This document shows positions 17,128 through 25,521 of a stretch of 40,407 nucleotides of DNA, piece after piece. A program made the position numbers and the translations under genes. This stretch comes from Chloroflexota bacterium (GTDB lineage: Bacteria; Chloroflexota; Anaerolineae; J036; Brachytrichaceae): the NCBI GenBank assembly GCA_018969115.1, contig JAGWYZ010000008.1, positions 1-40,407 of the forward strand. Direction: 5' to 3'. How positions within the stretch are numbered: position 1 is the stretch's first letter; every line of letters starts with the position of its first letter. Below the pieces are notes generated by a model that worked only from the letters and a program-made list of their open reading frames with translations, did not search any database and was not told the DNA's origin.

Positions 17128-17997
17128 ATGAAAATAGCAATTACAGGCGGCGCAGGCCGAATTGGAAAAAGATCGACCGAAATTGCATTGGCGCAAGGGC
17201 ATGAGGTCGTGAGCATCGACCGAGTTGCACCCGGACAAGAGCTAATTAAGCTGGCAAGCGAGGCTGGCGGGCGGCTGAGTTTTTGTTATGCCGAAATTAC
17301 CGACTATATGGCAGTGTATAACGCCTTTAGAGGCTGTGATGCTGTCATTCATTTGGCAGCGCTGCTGGGGCCAGAAGTAGCACCAGAGCCACAAGTGCAT
17401 CATTTGAATGTGACTGGCAGCTATAACGCTTTATGCGCTGCGGCTTTGTTAGGCATCAAAAAAGTATGCCAAGCTTCTAGCGTCAATGCCACTGGCTTGG
17501 TCTTTAGTCGTTCGCCAAAATTTGATTATTTTCCACTTGACGAAAACCACCCGACTTATAACGAAGATCCATATAGTTTATCAAAATGGATTTGTGAACA
17601 GCAAGCCGATACTTTTGCACGCCGTTACGAAGATATGACGATCGCAAGTATGCGTTTTCATTGGGTGTTGCCCAGCCGCGATATTGCGTTAAATGGCTTT
17701 GGCGGCATGGGTGGCTATCAGCAAAACCCGATTATTGGGGTCAAGCAATTGTGGGCGTGGACGCATTTAGATGCCGCTGCGCGGGCTTGTGTGCAGGCGT
17801 TGTCTGCCACTTATCTTGGACATGAGGCGTTTTATATCGTCGCCCCTAATCATGCTTGGCATGGATTATCGCGTGAATTGGCACAAACACATTACCCCAA
17901 TGTGCCCATTCGCGGCGAATTGGCTGGCACTAATAGTTTTTTTGATAGCAGCAAGGCTGAGCGTTTGCTTGGTTGGCGGCATGTTGAGCTTGAGTAG
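17128..17997 (+). CDS. NAD-dependent epimerase/dehydrogenase, extended SDR family (uronate-dehydrogenase-like)
   Basis: 289 aa from ATG 17128; an upstream TTG at 17110 lies in the heptamer repeat. Rossmann nucleotide site KIAITGGAGRIGKRS with an acidic residue at the end of the second strand (VVSIDR), suggesting NAD. Catalytic elements: ASSVNATG (Ser) and YSLSKWICEQQ (Tyr-x-x-x-Lys). GGAGRIG resembles uronate dehydrogenases, which oxidise galacturonate or glucuronate to aldarolactones, but sugar-nucleotide epimerases share the fold. Within this operon a sugar or sugar-acid dehydrogenase is the likelier role (inference). It is fourth in order with kdgK upstream and a dehydratase downstream, separated from the latter by a perfect palindrome. 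Confidence 0.85.
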   Translation: MKIAITGGAGRIGKRSTEIALAQGHEVVSIDRVAPGQELIKLASEAGGRLSFCYAEITDYMAVYNAFRGCDAVIHLAALLGPEVAPEPQVHHLNVTGSYNALCAAALLGIKKVCQASSVNATGLVFSRSPKFDYFPLDENHPTYNEDPYSLSKWICEQQADTFARRYEDMTIASMRFHWVLPSRDIALNGFGGMGGYQQNPIIGVKQLWAWTHLDAAARACVQALSATYLGHEAFYIVAPNHAWHGLSRELAQTHYPNVPIRGELAGTNSFFDSSKAERLLGWRHVELE

Positions 17998-18011
17998 ATG
18001 TGGCCTTCAGT

Positions 18012-18060
18012 CCCTCGCCCCTACCTCCTCTCCCTTAGGGAGAGGAGGTAGGGGCGAGGG
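18012..18060. repeat. Perfect 24-bp GC-rich palindrome between the epimerase and dehydratase genes
   Basis: Arms 18012-18035 (starts CCCTCGCCCCTACC) and 18037-18060 are exact inverse complements with a single-base loop. It begins 14 bp after a stop and ends 24 bp before the next start. There is no U tract, so strong termination is unlikely; mRNA stabilisation or DNA cruciform is more plausible. Confidence 0.85.
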
Positions 18061-18084
18061 GCTAATAAAAAAACAACAATAATA

Positions 18085-19371
18085 ATGACAACAAACAAAC
18101 CTACCCCCCAAGATAATGTATCAAGTCATGGTAGACCAAGCGACCTGCGCATTACCGACATGCGCACCGCCACCGTTGGCTGGAATAATTGGCGATTTAC
18201 CATCATTCGAATCGATACCAACCAAGGCATTAGTGGTTATGGCGAAGTACGCGATGGCGCGAGTAAAACGTTTGCCCTCATGCTCAAAAGCCGCTTAATT
18301 GGCGAAAATCCGTGTGATGTCGATCGACTCTTTCGCAAGATCAAACAATTTGGGCATCACGCCCGCCAAGGCGGCGGCGTGTGTGCTGTTGAGATGGCGC
18401 TCATGGATTTGGCTGGCAAGGCCTATGGCGTGCCGGCTTTTATGATCGCGGGTGGCAAGTTCCGCGATAGCATTCGTATGTATTGCGATACCCCCAATGA
18501 GCCAACCGGTGAGGCGATGGGCAAGAAAATTCGTGAGCGTATTGACAAGGGGTTTAGCTTTGTCAAGATGGATGTCGGCATTGGTGATTTAATTGATGTG
18601 CCGGGTGCGTTGTCTTTTCCTCCGGGCATGACTAAAACCAATAAAATCATGCACCCATTCACCCACATTCGTCTAACTGATCGTGGTATTGGCATTTTGA
18701 CTGATTATGTGGCGGCAGTGCGGCAAGAAGTGGGCGATGAAGTGCCAATTGCCGCCGACCATTTTGGGCATATTGGGGTCGAAGATTGTTTGCGGCTCGG
18801 TCATGCGCTCGAAAAATTTAACCTAGCATGGCTCGAAGATATGGTGCCGTGGCAATATACTGATCAATGGGCGCGGCTGAACCGCGAATTGCGCACCCCC
18901 TGTTGCACTGGTGAAGATATTTACCTCAAAGAAGGTTTTGTGCCTCTGTTTAATGAACGCGCTATCGCGATTTGTCACCCTGATCTCGCCACCAGTGGCG
19001 GCATTTTAGAGACGAAAAAGATTGGTGATATGGCGCAAGAACGTGGCATTAGTATGGCCTTGCACATGGCTGGCACACCCATCAGCACCATGGCCTCGGT
19101 GCATTGCGCCGCCGCTACCGAAAACTTTATCGCGCTTGAGCATCATTTTAGCGAAGTGCCATATTGGGATGACTTTATCAGCATTGATGGGGCCGCCAGT
19201 GGTAGCAAAGTGATTCAAAATGGCTATATCCCAGTGCCAACATCGCCCGGTTTAGGCTTTACATTGAATGAGGATGCGGTGCGGGCACATCTCATCCCTG
19301 AAGATCAAGGCTTTTTTGAGCCAACCCCACAATGGGACAGCGAACGCAGTTGGGATCGGTTGTGGTCATAG
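18085..19371 (+). CDS. Enolase-superfamily sugar acid dehydratase, mandelate racemase subgroup
   Basis: 428 aa. N-terminal capping domain (residues about 18-135) with GISGYGEVRDG and HHARQGGGVCAVEMALMDLA, then the barrel. Catalytic lysine region FVKMDVG; metal ligands Asp (IAADHFGH), Glu (AWLEDMVPW) and Glu (CTGEDIYL); the Asp-His dyad of the mandelate racemase subgroup in CHPDLATSGG and ALHMAGTP. The subgroup includes dehydratases that convert gluconate, galactonate, fuconate, rhamnonate, mannonate or aldarates to 2-keto-3-deoxy acids. With kdgK and eda in the same operon, the product is likely KDG or an epimer. Exact specificity is not readable. An extra loop of about 30 aa (near residues 170-200) follows the lysine motif. 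Confidence 0.9.
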   Translation: MTTNKPTPQDNVSSHGRPSDLRITDMRTATVGWNNWRFTIIRIDTNQGISGYGEVRDGASKTFALMLKSRLIGENPCDVDRLFRKIKQFGHHARQGGGVCAVEMALMDLAGKAYGVPAFMIAGGKFRDSIRMYCDTPNEPTGEAMGKKIRERIDKGFSFVKMDVGIGDLIDVPGALSFPPGMTKTNKIMHPFTHIRLTDRGIGILTDYVAAVRQEVGDEVPIAADHFGHIGVEDCLRLGHALEKFNLAWLEDMVPWQYTDQWARLNRELRTPCCTGEDIYLKEGFVPLFNERAIAICHPDLATSGGILETKKIGDMAQERGISMALHMAGTPISTMASVHCAAATENFIALEHHFSEVPYWDDFISIDGAASGSKVIQNGYIPVPTSPGLGFTLNEDAVRAHLIPEDQGFFEPTPQWDSERSWDRLWS

Positions 19372-19400
19372 TTTAAACCTTTGACCTTAAAATATTTTAG

Positions 19401-19443
19401 GCCAATTTCACTAACCAGCTTCAAGCTGGTTAGTGAAATTGGC
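19401..19443. repeat. Perfect 21-bp palindrome of type B
   Basis: Arms 19401-19421 (starts GCCAATTTCACTAACC) and 19423-19443, single-base loop. The base of the stem is the shared (C)(A/G)ATTTCACTA motif of the type B palindromes. It lies 29 bp after the dehydratase stop and 8 bp before the PNPOx pseudogene. Confidence 0.85.
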
Positions 19444-19450
19444 ATTTACA

Positions 19451-19951
19451 ATGGCCTCTTATTTCTCGTCTATCACCGATGCATAAGCTGAGTTGATATA
19501 GCTTTTCCCCCTGTTTTTTGTGGCAACGGCTGACCCCAGCATGGCTGATGATGGCAATGTTGGCCCAATTAATACCTCGCCAAGCGGGGGTGTGCTGCTG
19601 CATATACTCAATCGCAATCATGTTGCGTTTCTTGATTATGTGGGCAGCGGCAACGAAACCGCAAAACACACCCGAGCCGGTAGCCCCATCACCCTCATGG
19701 TTTGCGCGTTTGACGAAGCCGATGCTGCCATTGTGCGGTTATATGGGTGGGCCAAGATTACGACCTTGGCGCAATCAGAGTTGGCAGACCAGCTTTTACA
19801 AAATGGTGACTCAGACCTCAACGCGCGCCCTCGTCAAGTGATCGAAGTGATGGTGGATAAAACCAGCACCAGTTGCGGCTATGGTGTGCCGGTAATGAGT
19901 TTGGTGCGCCAGCGCCGCACCACTGATCGGGGGCAGCGTTATAAGACCTAA
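19451..19951 (+). pseudogene. PNPOx-family flavoprotein gene with two in-frame stops
   Basis: A continuous frame from ATG 19451 reads MASYFSSITDA-stop-AELI-stop-LFPLFFVATADPS and continues to 19951. Stops are TAA at 19484 and TAG at 19499. The deduced protein fits the pyridoxamine 5'-phosphate oxidase-like family: SITD at the N-terminus, FFVATADP, INTSPSGG, FLDYVGSGNETAKH, LMVCAFDEADA, IVRLYGWAKI and SCGYGVP near the C-terminus. Both stops would be Gln codons before a C-to-T change. A downstream GTG at 19520 could start a shortened protein, but it would lose the first strand of the barrel. The usual SPKG motif is SPSG. Probably inactive. Confidence 0.8.
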
Positions 19952-19973
19952 CAAACCCACCCGTCAATTCCGT

Positions 19974-19979
19974 TAAAAT
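19974..19979 (+). promoter_or_regulatory. -10-like hexamer, leaderless start of glyQS
   Basis: TAAAAT ends 9 nt before the ATG at 19989; no Shine-Dalgarno sequence. Confidence 0.45.
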
Positions 19980-19988
19980 GGCGTCCCT

Positions 19989-22900
19989 ATGACGCTTATT
20001 AATTCTCCGGCTCTCACATTTCAAGACCTTATTCTAAGGTTACATCAGTTTTGGTCCAGCAAAGGTTGCTTGATCTGGCAACCCTATAATCAAATTGTGG
20101 GTGCTGGCACCATGAACCCAGCAACATTTTTGCGCGTGCTTGGCCCAGAGCCTTGGGATGTCGGCTATATTGAACCTTCGGTGCGCCCCGACGACGGGCG
20201 TTTTGGCGAAAACCCAAACCGGCTTTACACCCACACCCAGTATCAGGTGATCTTGAAGCCGACCCCCGAAAACTCGCAGGAGTTGTATTTAGAAAGCCTC
20301 GCCGCCATTGGCATCGACCCTAGCAAACACGACATTCGTTTTGTTGAAGACAACTGGGCACAGCCCGCCATTGGCGCATGGGGCTTGGGTTGGGAGGTAT
20401 GGCTCGATGGACTCGAAATCACCCAATACACTTATTTTCAGCAGGTTGGTGGCATCACCCTCGACCCCATTCCGCTTGAGCTAACTTATGGGTTAGAGCG
20501 CATTGCAATGGCACTGCAAGGCGTAAAAAATGTGTTTGATCTGAAGTGGGACGAAAAACGCACGTATGGCGATGTCAAATTGCAAGACGAAATTGAACGT
20601 AGCCAATACGCCTATAACCAAAGCGATGTCGAATTTCTGTATGAGCAATTTGATGCCATTGAAGCCGAGTGCAAACGCACTGTAGCGCGCGGCTTGGTGG
20701 CCCCAGCCCACGACTTTGTGTTGCAACTGTCGAATGTGTTTAACCTGCTCGACACACGCGGCACAATTGGTGTGACCGAGCGCCAACGCTTTTTGGGCCG
20801 CACCCGCGACCTCGCCCGCACTGTAGCTGCCGCTTATGTCAAACAGCGCGAAGTGATGGGGCATCCTTGGCTAAAGGCAAGTGCTGAGTCTAAAGTGCTG
20901 AGTCCTGAGGTTACACAAATACCTAACTCTCAGAACTCAGAACTCAGAACTCAGAACTTATTATTTGAAATTGGGGTTGAAGAATTACCCGCCCATAACG
21001 TGAGCGAAGGCAAAGCCCAATTAGAAAAATGGCTTCCCGAAATATTAAAAGAAGCCCGCCTCATGCATGGTTCCATTCGCGTGCTAGCCACCCCGCGCCG
21101 CTTTGCGGTGTTGGTGAATGAGGTTGCGTCCCAACAAAGCACTCTCGAAGAACTCGCCAAAGGTCCTGCCACCAAAATTGCCATTGGCCCCGATGGCAAG
21201 CCCACCCAAGCCGCGCTTGGCTTTGCCAAGAAATTTGGCCTTGGGGCTGAGGCTATTAAAGTATTTGACGATGGCAAACAAAGTTATGTGTATATCGAGC
21301 GCCGCGAAGAAGGTAAACCCGCCATTGAAGTGTTGCGTAGCGTGCTGCCAAACCTTATCGCCAAGCTCAGCTTTGAGAAAACCATGCGTTGGAACAGCAG
21401 CAATGTGGCCTTTGCTCGTCCCTTGCAGTGGTATGTGGCTTTGCTCGGTCAACACATCATTCCGTTTGAATACGCCAATATCACTAGCGGCAATATCAGC
21501 ACCGGCCCACGCGGCGAAGGCTCGCCGCGCTTTATGGTTGACCACGCCGACGATTATGATCGTTTGTTGTCAGCCCAACACATCATCGGCGATGTCGCCA
21601 CCCGCCGCGCCGAAATTCAACGCCAACTTGCTACGGTTGCCGCTAGCATTGGCGCACAAGTCGAGGCTGACGATGATTTGCTTGACGAAGTGACCAATTT
21701 AGTGGAGCAGCCGGTTGCCCTGCTTGCCAAATTCGACCCAGCTTACCTCGAAATGCCACCCATCATTTTGACCAAAGTGATGCGCAGCAAACAACGCTAC
21801 TTTACCTTGATCGATGCCAAGACTGGTGCAATGCGCCCCAACTTCATCACTGTACGCAATGGCCCCGACCGCGATAACGACCTTGTGGTGGCTGGCAATG
21901 AAAATGTGGTGTTTGCGCGTTTTGCCGATGCATCGTATTTCTATCGCCACGATCAAGAAAAGCCATTGGCCGAGTATGTACAAAAACTTGAATTGCTCAC
22001 GTTCCAAACCCAACTTGGTTCAATGCTCGACAAAACTAAACGCATCGAATCGCTGGTTGAAGCCATTTCGGTGCAATTAACGATGTCACCTGCCACCGCC
22101 CAAACCGCCAAAACTGCCGCGCATCTGTGCAAAGCCGATCTTGTCACCAGTATGGTGGTCGAAATGACCTCATTACAAGGGACAATGGGCCGCGCTTATC
22201 ACCTCAGGCAAGGTGGCGATGAGGCTGTGGCCGATGCCATCGCCGAGCATTATTGGCCGCGTTTTGCGGGCGATAAAGTGCCGCAAACCCCCGCCGGTTT
22301 GGTGGTGGCTTTGGCTGACAAGCTCGATAGTATTGCTGGTTTGTTTGCCGTTGGCCTTGCACCCAAAGGCAGCGCTGACCCATTTGCGCTGCGCCGCGCC
22401 GCCATTGGGGTGGTGCAAGGATTGGTGCAAAACGGGGCTTCATTTTCATTGTGGGCTGGGTTGCGCAGCGCCGCTGCCCGTTTGCCCATCAGAATGAGCA
22501 ATGATGCACTTGACGCTGCCCATAAATTTATTGTTGAACGGCATCGCGCCGCTTTGGTCGAAGCTGGGTATCGTCATGATGTGGTGGATGCTGTTTTGAG
22601 CGTGCAAGGTGATAACCCGACCCGCGCCCAACAAGCTATCGAACAACTCGCCGATGCGGTGAAGACCGCTGGTTGGGACAAGACTTTGGCAGCTTATGCC
22701 CGCTGTGCCCGTATCGTGAAGAACCAGCCAATAGAAGCTGCAACAACGGTTGATAGCGATCCAGCCACGGTAGCGTTGGCCCAAGCCGTCGTTGGGTTAG
22801 GGGCATCTAGCAATGTCGAAACGCTCATTGCCAATTTGCAAGATCTTGTTGCGCCTATCAGCCATTTCTTTGACAAGGTTATGGTGAATGTGGATGATGC

Positions 22901-22991
22901 TGGTTTACGCTTGGCACGTCAAGTGCTGCTGTGGCGCATTGTGGCGCAAGCGCATGGCATTGCCGACTTGAGCAAGTTAGAAGGGTTTTAG
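19989..22991 (+). CDS. glyQS: Glycyl-tRNA synthetase, alpha and beta chains fused
   Basis: 1000 aa. Charges tRNA-Gly. Residues 1 to about 296 are the alpha chain (catalytic, class II): [93 protein letters not shown]. Residues from about 324 are the beta chain: [15 protein letters not shown], the HD-like domain [47 protein letters not shown] and a C-terminal anticodon-binding region. Most bacteria encode two separate chains; fusions are known in some lineages. The linker (about residues 297-323, ending in NSELRTQN) is encoded by a heptamer inverted repeat at 20876-20959, unlike the surrounding gene. The start is supported by the -10 at 19974. Confidence 0.97.
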   Translation: MTLINSPALTFQDLILRLHQFWSSKGCLIWQPYNQIVGAGTMNPATFLRVLGPEPWDVGYIEPSVRPDDGRFGENPNRLYTHTQYQVILKPTPENSQELYLESLAAIGIDPSKHDIRFVEDNWAQPAIGAWGLGWEVWLDGLEITQYTYFQQVGGITLDPIPLELTYGLERIAMALQGVKNVFDLKWDEKRTYGDVKLQDEIERSQYAYNQSDVEFLYEQFDAIEAECKRTVARGLVAPAHDFVLQLSNVFNLLDTRGTIGVTERQRFLGRTRDLARTVAAAYVKQREVMGHPWLKASAESKVLSPEVTQIPNSQNSELRTQNLLFEIGVEELPAHNVSEGKAQLEKWLPEILKEARLMHGSIRVLATPRRFAVLVNEVASQQSTLEELAKGPATKIAIGPDGKPTQAALGFAKKFGLGAEAIKVFDDGKQSYVYIERREEGKPAIEVLRSVLPNLIAKLSFEKTMRWNSSNVAFARPLQWYVALLGQHIIPFEYANITSGNISTGPRGEGSPRFMVDHADDYDRLLSAQHIIGDVATRRAEIQRQLATVAASIGAQVEADDDLLDEVTNLVEQPVALLAKFDPAYLEMPPIILTKVMRSKQRYFTLIDAKTGAMRPNFITVRNGPDRDNDLVVAGNENVVFARFADASYFYRHDQEKPLAEYVQKLELLTFQTQLGSMLDKTKRIESLVEAISVQLTMSPATAQTAKTAAHLCKADLVTSMVVEMTSLQGTMGRAYHLRQGGDEAVADAIAEHYWPRFAGDKVPQTPAGLVVALADKLDSIAGLFAVGLAPKGSADPFALRRAAIGVVQGLVQNGASFSLWAGLRSAAARLPIRMSNDALDAAHKFIVERHRAALVEAGYRHDVVDAVLSVQGDNPTRAQQAIEQLADAVKTAGWDKTLAAYARCARIVKNQPIEAATTVDSDPATVALAQAVVGLGASSNVETLIANLQDLVAPISHFFDKVMVNVDDAGLRLARQVLLWRIVAQAHGIADLSKLEGF
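20876..20959. repeat. Heptamer inverted repeat inserted in frame within glyQS
   Basis: Left half: AAGTGCT and GAGTCTA-type units, twice. Right half: four tandem GAACTCA heptamers, the inverse of AGTTC-type units. It is 84 bp (a multiple of three) with no stop, translated as the alpha-beta linker. It is the same design as the operon-gap repeats at 16000 and 17047, with different unit sequence. Confidence 0.75.
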
Positions 22992-23017
22992 CTTGTTTGT
23001 TTTGTTCGAAGTAATAT

Positions 23018-23168
23018 GTTATCTAAAAAAATAAGATAGGTGAAACAAATTTTTGTCAAAATTGCGATATGACCTTTGGCAGCATGGGCAAAACCCGTGC
23101 CGCCAAAGGTCATATCGTGATTTTGATATTATATCTTTGGGGTTTATCCCTAATTATGGCAAAGATCT
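23018..23168. mobile_element. Degenerate long-form miniature element (copy in reverse orientation) with 33-bp hairpin
   Basis: Read on the minus strand it has CATAATTAGGGATAAACCCC on one side and AAAATTTGTTT, then TTTTTTTAGATAAC on the other, matching the long-form layout. Hairpin arms are 23056-23088 and 23094-23126 with four transition mismatches. Ends have drifted and no target duplication is visible. It fills most of the gap after glyQS, and its boundary is uncertain by a few bases. Confidence 0.6.
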
Positions 23169-23228
23169 TCGCTATTTTCCATGTCTTTATGTCAGCATAG
23201 AAATGTGAAACATAGCAGTTTCATCCTC

Positions 23229-23234
23229 TATAAT
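23229..23234 (+). promoter_or_regulatory. -10 TATAAT, leaderless start of the DUF4058 gene
   Basis: A perfect TATAAT ends 6 nt before the ATG at 23241. This also argues against the earlier in-frame start at 23181. Confidence 0.5.
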
Positions 23235-23240
23235 TTTATT

Positions 23241-24065
23241 ATGCCTTCACCATTTCCGGGGATGGATCCCTATCTCGAAAGCCCGCACATTTGGGAAGAT
23301 TTTCACACAAGCCTTGCGGCTGAAATTCGCAATACCCTAATGCCTAAATTGCGCCCAAACTATATTGCTGCTATTGAGCCACAAGTGCAATATGACGAAG
23401 TGCTTATCCATGACATTCCCATTACACGGCATAAAATTCATCCCGATGTTGGCATTTTTAAGCCGCGCCAACCCCAAGACAACATAACACCGACAATGGT
23501 TAAGGCTGTTAGAGAACCTATATTAATGCCTATTCCTGCTCCTTATCGAGCCAAAATTGCTATTAATGAACCGGCTAAGCGTTTGAGTATCGAAATCCGT
23601 GAAACACTGACAGGTGAGTTGATTACGGCCATCGAAATTTTATCGCCGGTTAATAAACGCCCATCGCATGAAGCGTTTGCTGCATATCAACGCAAATTGC
23701 AACATTTGTTAATGTCGCAAGCCAATGTGATCGAAATCGATTTGTTGCGTGCGGGTATTCGCAGTGAATTGCTTGATCCTGTGCCTGAATTTGGCTACCG
23801 GATTATTTTGAGCCGCAATGTGCAACGTCCCGATACCGATGTATGGGCTTTTGGTATTCGTGACCCTCTGCCGACGATTGCGGTTCCGTTACGGCCACCG
23901 CATCCTGATATTGATCTCGACCTCGGCGAAGTTGTACGCCGTGTCTATGATTTGGCTGGGTATGACATGCGTGTTGATTACGAAGATAGCCCACCGAAAC
24001 CAGCGCTAAGTGATGCGGATATGCGTTGGTTGCAGTCACATTTATCTGCTGCCGGAGTGCGATAA
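23241..24065 (+). CDS. DUF4058 family protein
   Basis: 274 aa from ATG 23241, giving the family's characteristic start MPSPFPGMDPYLE; a longer reading from 23181 is not supported. Further conserved parts: WEDFHTSLAAEIRNTLMPKL, RPNYIAAIEPQVQYDE, HPDVGIFKPR, an acidic/Lys segment resembling a nuclease-like core (SIEIRETLTGELITAIEILS, then PVNKRPSHEAFAAYQRKLQ), and VIEIDLLRAG. DUF4058 is common in cyanobacteria, planctomycetes and Chloroflexota, often as many paralogues, with no established function. A weak resemblance of EI(x)xP(x)NK to PD-(D/E)XK-like cores is my inference only. The next gene starts 8 bp downstream, so the two are probably co-transcribed. Confidence 0.88.
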   Translation: MPSPFPGMDPYLESPHIWEDFHTSLAAEIRNTLMPKLRPNYIAAIEPQVQYDEVLIHDIPITRHKIHPDVGIFKPRQPQDNITPTMVKAVREPILMPIPAPYRAKIAINEPAKRLSIEIRETLTGELITAIEILSPVNKRPSHEAFAAYQRKLQHLLMSQANVIEIDLLRAGIRSELLDPVPEFGYRIILSRNVQRPDTDVWAFGIRDPLPTIAVPLRPPHPDIDLDLGEVVRRVYDLAGYDMRVDYEDSPPKPALSDADMRWLQSHLSAAGVR

Positions 24066-24073
24066 TTTACGCG

Positions 24074-24538
24074 ATGTCCAATTATCACCTCGCTCAATTT
24101 AATTATGCACGCATGGTTGCACCCCTCGATAGCCCCATTATGGCAGGGTTTGTGGCTGGGTTAGACGCGCTGAATGTGCTGGCCGAGCTTAGCCCCGGCT
24201 TTGTATGGCGACATGTCGGCGAAAACAATAACTCAACTTCAGTGCGCCCTTACCCCGATGAGATGTTGATCATCAATTATTCGATATGGCAAGATATTGA
24301 AACGCTGAAGCATTACACCTATAAAACCGTGCACGGCAAATTTATGGTGCGTCGCCGTGAATGGTTTGAGAAAGTGCACGAAGCTTATTTGGTGATGTGG
24401 TGGGTTCCAGCGGGTTATATTCCTTCGGTCGATGAGGCCAAAGCCAAGCTCGCCTGTTTGCAACAACATGGCCCGACCCCAGCCGCATTTCACTTTCGCA
24501 CCCCGTTTTCGGTCGCCGATGCCTATCCTATCGGTTGA
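24074..24538 (+). CDS. DUF3291 domain protein (antibiotic biosynthesis monooxygenase-like fold)
   Basis: 154 aa from ATG 24074, which restores the standard N-terminus YHLAQFNYARMVAPLDSP; the upstream in-frame ATG at 24026 would overlap the DUF4058 gene. Conserved parts: MAGFVAGLDALNVLAELSPG, FVWRHVGENN, VRPYPDEMLIINYSIW, VRRREWFEKVHEAYLVMWWV, HGPTPAAFHF. The domain is predicted to take a dimeric ferredoxin-like alpha/beta fold; its function is not established. Trp and Arg conservation (WRH, RRREWF, WWVPAG) suggests a small-molecule pocket. It is the second gene of a DUF4058-DUF3291 pair, with a palindrome 9 bp after the stop. Confidence 0.88.
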   Translation: MSNYHLAQFNYARMVAPLDSPIMAGFVAGLDALNVLAELSPGFVWRHVGENNNSTSVRPYPDEMLIINYSIWQDIETLKHYTYKTVHGKFMVRRREWFEKVHEAYLVMWWVPAGYIPSVDEAKAKLACLQQHGPTPAAFHFRTPFSVADAYPIG

Positions 24539-24547
24539 CAATGGCAG

Positions 24548-24600
24548 TCGATTTCACTATATCCCGCCTGTCGCAGTCAGGCGGGATATAGTGAAATCGA
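24548..24600. terminator. Perfect 23-bp type B palindrome between convergent genes
   Basis: Arms 24548-24570 (starts TCGATTTCACTATATCCC) and 24578-24600 are exact inverse complements with a 7-nt loop. It lies between the ends of the DUF3291 gene and the nuclease gene, where a bidirectional terminator is expected, though no long U tract follows. Confidence 0.7.
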
Positions 24601-24625
24601 TGCGAACTTGCTTGCGTTTGTTCAT

Positions 24626-25318
24626 TTAATACTGCTGATACTTGGCATTGCCAGACTTGACCATCAGATCATTGACGTTAATGTATTTATCTTTATTTTT
24701 AGGGTCCTCAACCCATAATTCGGCTAAATAGCACCCATATTTTTCTTGGTCATCTTTAAATGTTTCGATCACGATGCTTTTGTCTAAAACCAAACTGCGC
24801 AAAAAATCACGCGCTTTCTCACCGGCAGCATGTGATTCACCTTTATATTCGGGGGCATTAATACGCAGTAAGCGCAATTTCTCACCATGCACCCAATTGT
24901 GCATACCCAAGTCAATATCAACCGTGATTGTGTCGCCGTCATAGACCTCACGCACAACGGCTTGATAAAAGTATAAAGCGCTTGCCAAGGTTTTGGCTGT
25001 CACCACACTTGAAGTTGCACCATCGGCTTTGGGCGCACGGTCTTGAGGGGGAGCTTCGGCTGGTTCGGTTTCGGCTGGTTTTTTCGTTTTGCTTGGTTTG
25101 CTCTCTGGTTTTTCGGGGCTTGTGCGTGGTGGGGCTTTGCTGCGTGATTGACTTGGGGCTGGAACATTTTTTTTGCCCAATACACCACTTGATTTAAGCA
25201 CATCTTCGAGCAGATCACCCAGCGAATCGAGAATACCAGTTTGTCTAAGGTTGGCGGTTGGGTCGGCTATGCTTTTGGCATCGGGGTCGTTGGCTTGTGA
25301 GGCTTGTTTTGATAGCAT
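24626..25318 (-). CDS. Thermonuclease (SNase)-like protein with a catalytic Arg replaced by Cys
   Basis: 230 aa from ATG 25318 (a TTG at 25336 is possible). Residues about 1-95 are low complexity, rich in Pro, Lys, Glu and Ser. Residues about 110-230 are the staphylococcal-nuclease OB fold: VVREVYDGDTITVDIDLG (Asp of the calcium site), LRLLRINAPEYKGE (first catalytic Arg and Glu; the usual Asp is Asn, as in many relatives), EKARDFLRSLVLDKSIVIE. The third catalytic position reads EKYGCYLAELW, where active members have YGRxLA. The codon is TGC, one C-to-T step from Arg CGC. No convincing signal peptide is present. It may be a nuclease-dead SNase fold or a recently damaged gene. Confidence 0.85.
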   Translation of the reverse strand: MLSKQASQANDPDAKSIADPTANLRQTGILDSLGDLLEDVLKSSGVLGKKNVPAPSQSRSKAPPRTSPEKPESKPSKTKKPAETEPAEAPPQDRAPKADGATSSVVTAKTLASALYFYQAVVREVYDGDTITVDIDLGMHNWVHGEKLRLLRINAPEYKGESHAAGEKARDFLRSLVLDKSIVIETFKDDQEKYGCYLAELWVEDPKNKDKYINVNDLMVKSGNAKYQQY

Positions 25319-25336
25319 AAGTATATTTTGGCACAA

Positions 25337-25521
25337 ATTTTGTATCTAAAGTACAAATCGCTAACATCTTCGAGGTCGTATCAAGAAACGCGGCTACAAC
25401 GTTAAACTGCGCTAACAACGTCGAGGTTTGCGCTGATTTCGGCATCATGTCTTTATCCCACCCGTTATAATGTAAGTGTGCATATTTAGCACTCGCAACC
25501 CTGCGATACATATAAAAATAG
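25337..25521. other. Intergenic DNA upstream of the nuclease gene
   Basis: No gene is convincing here. A minus-strand open frame over 25245-25838 crosses the miniature element and has no family resemblance. I see no further structure. Confidence 0.4.

Noticed and set aside
18012-18060. Intrinsic terminator inside the sugar-acid operon
   Set aside because: The stem is perfect but is followed by GCTAATAAAA rather than a U tract, and the next gene starts 24 bp later on the same strand.
21084-21545. 153-codon antisense frame within glyQS
   Set aside because: Shadow of the synthetase beta region; no start signal or family similarity.
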